From the NCBI RefSeq assembly GCF_000008765.1, contig NC_003030.1:1460001-1524000 (forward strand): DNA of 64,000 bases. The letters run 5' to 3'. The position numbers were made by a program, and so were the translations under genes. Shown here one piece after another: positions 63,465 to 64,000 of this stretch. The DNA comes from Clostridium acetobutylicum ATCC 824. Lineage in GTDB: Bacteria; Bacillota; Clostridia; Clostridiales; Clostridiaceae. Numbering within the stretch: the stretch's first letter is position 1; each line of letters starts with the position of its first letter. The notes under the pieces were generated by a model. It ran no database searches. It was not told the DNA's origin and was given only the letters and a program-made list of their open reading frames with translations.

Positions 63465-64000
63465 ATGGTTTATTTTATTGGAGCAGGACCAGGCGATGTG
63501 GATTTAATCACAGTAAAGGGAAGAAAAATAGTAGAAAAAGCAGATATTGTTATATACGCAGGCTCTCTTGTAAGTAAGGAGCACATGGATTTTTGCAAAA
63601 AAGAGGTTAAGATTTATAATTCAGCTCACATGACACTAGAGGAAGTTATTTCAGTTATTGTAAAAGCAGAAGTGGAAAATAAAATAACAGTTAGACTTCA
63701 TACAGGAGATCCTTCTATATACGGAGCTATAAAAGAACAGATGGATGAACTAGGTAAAAGAAACATAGCTTATGAGGTTGTACCAGGAGTTAGTTCCTTT
63801 ACAGCAGCAGCTTCAGCCATAAAAAGAGAGTTTACCCTTCCGGGAGTTAGTCAAACAGTTATTTTAACTAGAATTGAAGGAAGAACCCCAGTACCAGAGA
63901 ACGAAGATATAGAAAAATTAGCGTCTATTGGAGCATCAATGGCAATATTTTTATCCGTGGGAATGATAGAAAAGGTAGTAGAAAAGTTAAAAAAGGGTTA
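63465..64000 (+). CDS. cbiF: Cobalt-precorrin-4 C11-methyltransferase (CbiF), cut by the window end
   Basis: Adds the C11 methyl group. The first 178 codons are present: MVYFIGAGPGDVDLITVKG at the start, AGSLVSKEHMDF, RLHTGDPSIYGAIKEQMDEL, PGVSSFTAAAS and TRIEGRTPVPE, the last being diagnostic for CbiF/CobM. The ATG follows AAGGAGG. The C-terminus and later genes (expected cbiE, cbiH, cbiJ) lie beyond the window. Confidence 0.95.
   Translation, partial: MVYFIGAGPGDVDLITVKGRKIVEKADIVIYAGSLVSKEHMDFCKKEVKIYNSAHMTLEEVISVIVKAEVENKITVRLHTGDPSIYGAIKEQMDELGKRNIAYEVVPGVSSFTAAASAIKREFTLPGVSQTVILTRIEGRTPVPENEDIEKLASIGASMAIFLSVGMIEKVVEKLKKG

Noticed and set aside
1-64000. CRISPR arrays, tRNA or rRNA genes, prophage, intact insertion sequences
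   Set aside because: I looked for regular spaced repeats, tRNA-like T-loops, rRNA blocks and transposase genes and saw none apart from the IS3 tail at 34722-34820.

Overview
The window is AT-rich (low-GC Firmicute) DNA with strong GGAGG ribosome-binding sites, sporulation genes (cotJABC, a CotF-like protein, a Spo0E-like protein), an [FeFe]-hydrogenase maturase (hydG) and anaerobic cobalamin genes. This indicates a spore-forming, solvent/hydrogen-type Clostridium. Gene order (glpFPK, pentose cluster with two araA genes, nagE/crr, hydG, bioYDA, cbi operon) matches what I remember of Clostridium acetobutylicum. The species name is recognition from memory, not a database result.

Layout. 1-6.3 kb: glycerol uptake and oxidation (glpF, glpP, glpK, then glpA, a glpB-like flavoprotein and a DUF1667 protein), with a promoter and a leader terminator in front of glpA that looks like a GlpP antitermination target. 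6.3-10.6 kb: a YitT-family membrane protein, a TM1266-like small regulator, a short Spo0E-like protein, a frameshifted relic, an orphan Sfp-type phosphopantetheinyl transferase and a metallo-beta-lactamase-fold hydrolase. 10.6-13.6 kb: hexuronate catabolism (uxuB, uxuA) with a divergent AraC regulator. 13.8-17 kb: a radical SAM protein and spore-coat genes. 17-34 kb: the pentose cluster: araE, araR, araD, araA, phosphoketolase, an FGGY kinase, a second symporter, a second araA, transaldolase, transketolase and aldose epimerase. Four promoters share one design, with an AraR box placed directly behind the -35. A fifth, at araR itself, carries the box upstream of the -35. 34-34.9 kb: a decayed stretch with an IS3-family transposase tail. 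34.9-41.1 kb: a sugar-binding lipoprotein with a chemoreceptor, then a split PTS (nagE IICB and crr IIA, divergent, each with a LicT/PtsG-type RAT plus terminator) and its antiterminator gene. 41.2-43.5 kb: hydG with a leader that looks like a transcription attenuator. 43.5-45.6 kb: small hypotheticals and a polysaccharide deacetylase. 45.7-48.4 kb: bioY-bioD-bioA behind a BirA operator. 48.5-49.8 kb: a Cu/Zn-SOD-like protein and a phospholipase-D-fold nuclease. 49.9-64 kb: a cobalamin riboswitch followed by a cobalt ECF transporter (cbiMNQO-like) and a tightly overlapping B12 operon running off the window end in cbiF.

How it fits together: the region is mostly carbon-source uptake modules (glycerol, hexuronate, arabinose/xylose, PTS sugar). 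Each has its own local switch: protein antitermination (GlpP, LicT-type), a repressor (AraR), an AraC regulator, and catabolite (cre) sites. These are followed by cofactor modules (biotin, B12) controlled by BirA and a riboswitch. I saw no tRNA, rRNA, CRISPR array, prophage or intact insertion sequence. The best candidates for something undescribed are the hydG leader (mutually exclusive hairpins), the short ORF overlapping the cbiM leader terminator, and the inverted-repeat region at 43.1-43.2 kb.
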